Source: Gemmatimonas aurantiaca (GTDB taxonomy: Bacteria > Gemmatimonadota > Gemmatimonadetes > Gemmatimonadales > Gemmatimonadaceae). From it: a stretch of DNA of 64,000 nucleotides. The stretch covers positions 1 to 64,000 of the forward strand of contig NZ_JBBCJO010000010.1 in NCBI RefSeq assembly GCF_037190085.1, written 5' to 3'. The position numbers were made by a program, and so were the translations under genes. The notes under the pieces were generated by a model. The model ran no database searches. It was not told the origin of the DNA and worked only from the letters and a program-made list of their open reading frames with translations. This document shows, in pieces, positions 62,527-64,000 of this stretch (position 1 is its first letter; each line of letters opens with the position of its first letter).

Positions 62527-64000
62527 ATGTCCCGTGCTTCCACTCCGTGGCTCACCGCCACCAACCTCACCTGCTTCCGACCTGACGGAAGCGCTCTGCT
62601 CACCGACGTCACGCTCGGCATCGCCAACGAGCGCGTCGGACTGATCGGCCCGAACGGTTCGGGCAAGAGCACACTCCTCCGGCTCCTGAGTGGAGCCCTC
62701 GCGCCGGAACATGGCGCATCCGGCCCGTCTCATGGCGTGTCCCAACGGTGGGCGATCGAGCGTGGCACGATCGAACGCACCGGCCGGCTTGCTCTGCTCA
62801 CGCAGCGGGGTGTGTTTCCTCCCGAGGCGACCATCGCGGACATACTCGGCGTCGCCGACGTCCTCGCCGCCCTTGCCCGCTGTGACGCCGGAGAAGGGAC
62901 GCTCGACGATGTGCAGTGCATCGGCGATCGATGGGACCTGGCCGAGTGTGTGCAACAGGCGCTCGCCACGTTCGATCTCGATCATCTGCCGTTGTATCGT
63001 CCCGCGGCGGACGTGAGTGGCGGGGAGCACACCCGTCTGCGTCTGGCGAGGGTCCTGCTCGACGCGCCGGATCTCCTGCTGCTCGACGAACCCACGAACG
63101 ATCTCGATGTCACGCATCGCGACGCCGTGTATCGGCTCGTGACGGATTGGCCCCGTGGACTCGTGGTGGCGACACATGACCGTGCGCTGCTCGAACATGT
63201 CGATCGCATCGTGGCCATCGAACAGGGCACGCTGCGCAGCTACGGTGGCAACTGGAGCGCCTATCGCGCCCAGCGCGACGCGCAGCAGCAGGCGGCCGAA
63301 CGTGAACACGCCAGCGCACTGGCCGCACGGGATCGTGTGCGCCGCCAGCAACAGGCCGTGCGTGAACGTCAGGCCCGCCGGGAGGCCGTGGGTCGGCAGG
63401 CCCGGACGAAGGGTGGACAGGCGCGCATTCTGCTCGGCATGCAACGGGAGCGCAGTGAAGGCACCGGCGCCCGTCTGCTCGGCACGATCGAACGCGCCCA
63501 CGACGAAGCGGATGCGCGGGTGCAGGAGGCACGGGCCCGACTCGAACAGCAGAAAGCCCTGTCGCTGCCGTCGACATCGAGCGGACTGGCGGCCGGTACG
63601 CTCGTCGTGGCGCTTCGCGATGCGTCCATTCACGTCACGGAAGAAAAGCCGCTGCTCGAGCATGTCACATTCGAGGTGCGTGGCCCCGAACGTGTGGCGT
63701 TGATCGGCGACAACGGCAGCGGGAAGTCGACGCTGCTGCGGGTGCTCGCTGGGCGGCATGCCATCGATGCGCAGGCAATGCATCGCGGCGTTCCCGTTCG
63801 CTCGGTGGTGTATCTCGATCAGCACGCCACGCTGCTGGACGCTCATGCCAGGGTGCTCGAGGCGATGCGGGCCGCGGTATCGGCGCGTGGAGGGATTGTC
63901 ACGGAGGAATCGCTGCGCGGCGCACTGGCCCGTTTCGGATTCCGGGCGACGCACGCAGAACGTTCCGTCGCACAGCTCAGCGGTGGAGAACGTATGCGCG
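62527..64000 (+). CDS. ABC-F family ATPase (partial, runs off the window)
   Basis: First 491 residues from the ATG at 62527; the end lies beyond the window. Two ABC domains without membrane parts: GLIGPNGSGKSTLLRLLSG (Walker A), SGGEHTRLRLARVLLDAPD, LLLLDEPTNDLD (Walker B), then a linker rich in Arg/Gln/Ala (REHASALAARDRVRRQQQAV) and a second Walker A (IGDNGSGKSTLLRVLAG) with QLSGGERMR at the edge. ABC-F proteins act on the ribosome as translation factors or antibiotic-resistance proteins. No ribosome site precedes the ATG. An upstream mini-ORF may regulate it. Confidence 0.92.
   Translation, partial: MSRASTPWLTATNLTCFRPDGSALLTDVTLGIANERVGLIGPNGSGKSTLLRLLSGALAPEHGASGPSHGVSQRWAIERGTIERTGRLALLTQRGVFPPEATIADILGVADVLAALARCDAGEGTLDDVQCIGDRWDLAECVQQALATFDLDHLPLYRPAADVSGGEHTRLRLARVLLDAPDLLLLDEPTNDLDVTHRDAVYRLVTDWPRGLVVATHDRALLEHVDRIVAIEQGTLRSYGGNWSAYRAQRDAQQQAAEREHASALAARDRVRRQQQAVRERQARREAVGRQARTKGGQARILLGMQRERSEGTGARLLGTIERAHDEADARVQEARARLEQQKALSLPSTSSGLAAGTLVVALRDASIHVTEEKPLLEHVTFEVRGPERVALIGDNGSGKSTLLRVLAGRHAIDAQAMHRGVPVRSVVYLDQHATLLDAHARVLEAMRAAVSARGGIVTEESLRGALARFGFRATHAERSVAQLSGGERMR

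Overview
The window is 64 kb of GC-rich (about 65%) chromosomal DNA, densely coding, with no rRNA, tRNA, CRISPR, prophage or transposase seen. A large SusC/SusD pair, Ig-like (BIG2) surface proteins, DUF1080, DUF6524 and DUF4126 proteins, PknB-type kinases, a PEP-CTERM protein and many signal peptides or lipoboxes, all in a high-GC genome with many leaderless genes, point to Gemmatimonadota (Gemmatimonas-like). This assignment is inferred from gene content only.

Region by region. 0.1-5.4 kb: a PP2C-like protein that has lost its metal ligands, a giant lipoprotein metalloprotease and two small exported proteins. 5.5-11.7 kb (minus strand): a signalling operon of FHA-serine protease, PEGA kinase, PP2C phosphatase and a second kinase. 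12-20.8 kb: mostly single genes for membrane or envelope proteins, SelO, an NlpE-like lipoprotein, MsrB-MsrA, an SRPBCC/iron-sulfur fusion and RidA. 21-28 kb: an HDOD-GAF protein, an M28 peptidase, a rhomboid protease, an MFS transporter and a PEP-CTERM protein. 28.1-32.3 kb: a putative D-amino-acid cluster of FAD oxidase, ornithine-cyclodeaminase-family reductase and N-acyl-D-amino-acid deacylase. 32.7-37.5 kb: the SusC/SusD pair. 37.6-38.3 kb: a ParDE-like toxin-antitoxin module. 38.4-49.7 kb: transketolase, DinB, beta-barrel, AlaX-like editing protein, an S41-like lipoprotein, HrpB helicase and a Tat-exported aminotransferase. 49.8-64 kb: flippase-like, EamA, MarR, serine-glyoxylate aminotransferase plus 2-hydroxyacid dehydrogenase, esterase, CysM, a sigma-like/FecR fusion, an M20 amidohydrolase and an ABC-F ATPase cut by the window end.

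Two non-coding themes stand out. First, intergenic spaces hold long inverted repeats. One family reads GCCACGGATNACGCGGATG (three copies). A second has a shared outer shell around variable inner stems. There is also a roughly 360-bp foldback with arms of about 110 bp. Several sit between convergent gene ends, where they could stop transcription from both sides. Second, many starts look leaderless: a TANNNT -10 box lies 6-7 nt before the ATG, for example TATCTT at three genes. Two such starts open tiny reading frames ahead of larger genes (29430 and 62404), which suggests leader-peptide control.

The genes that most plausibly work together are the kinase/phosphatase/FHA-protease operon (cytoplasmic phospho-threonine signals linked to extracytoplasmic proteolysis), the D-amino-acid cluster, the SusCD pair with a possible FecR-type regulator 20 kb away, and the serine-glyoxylate pair.
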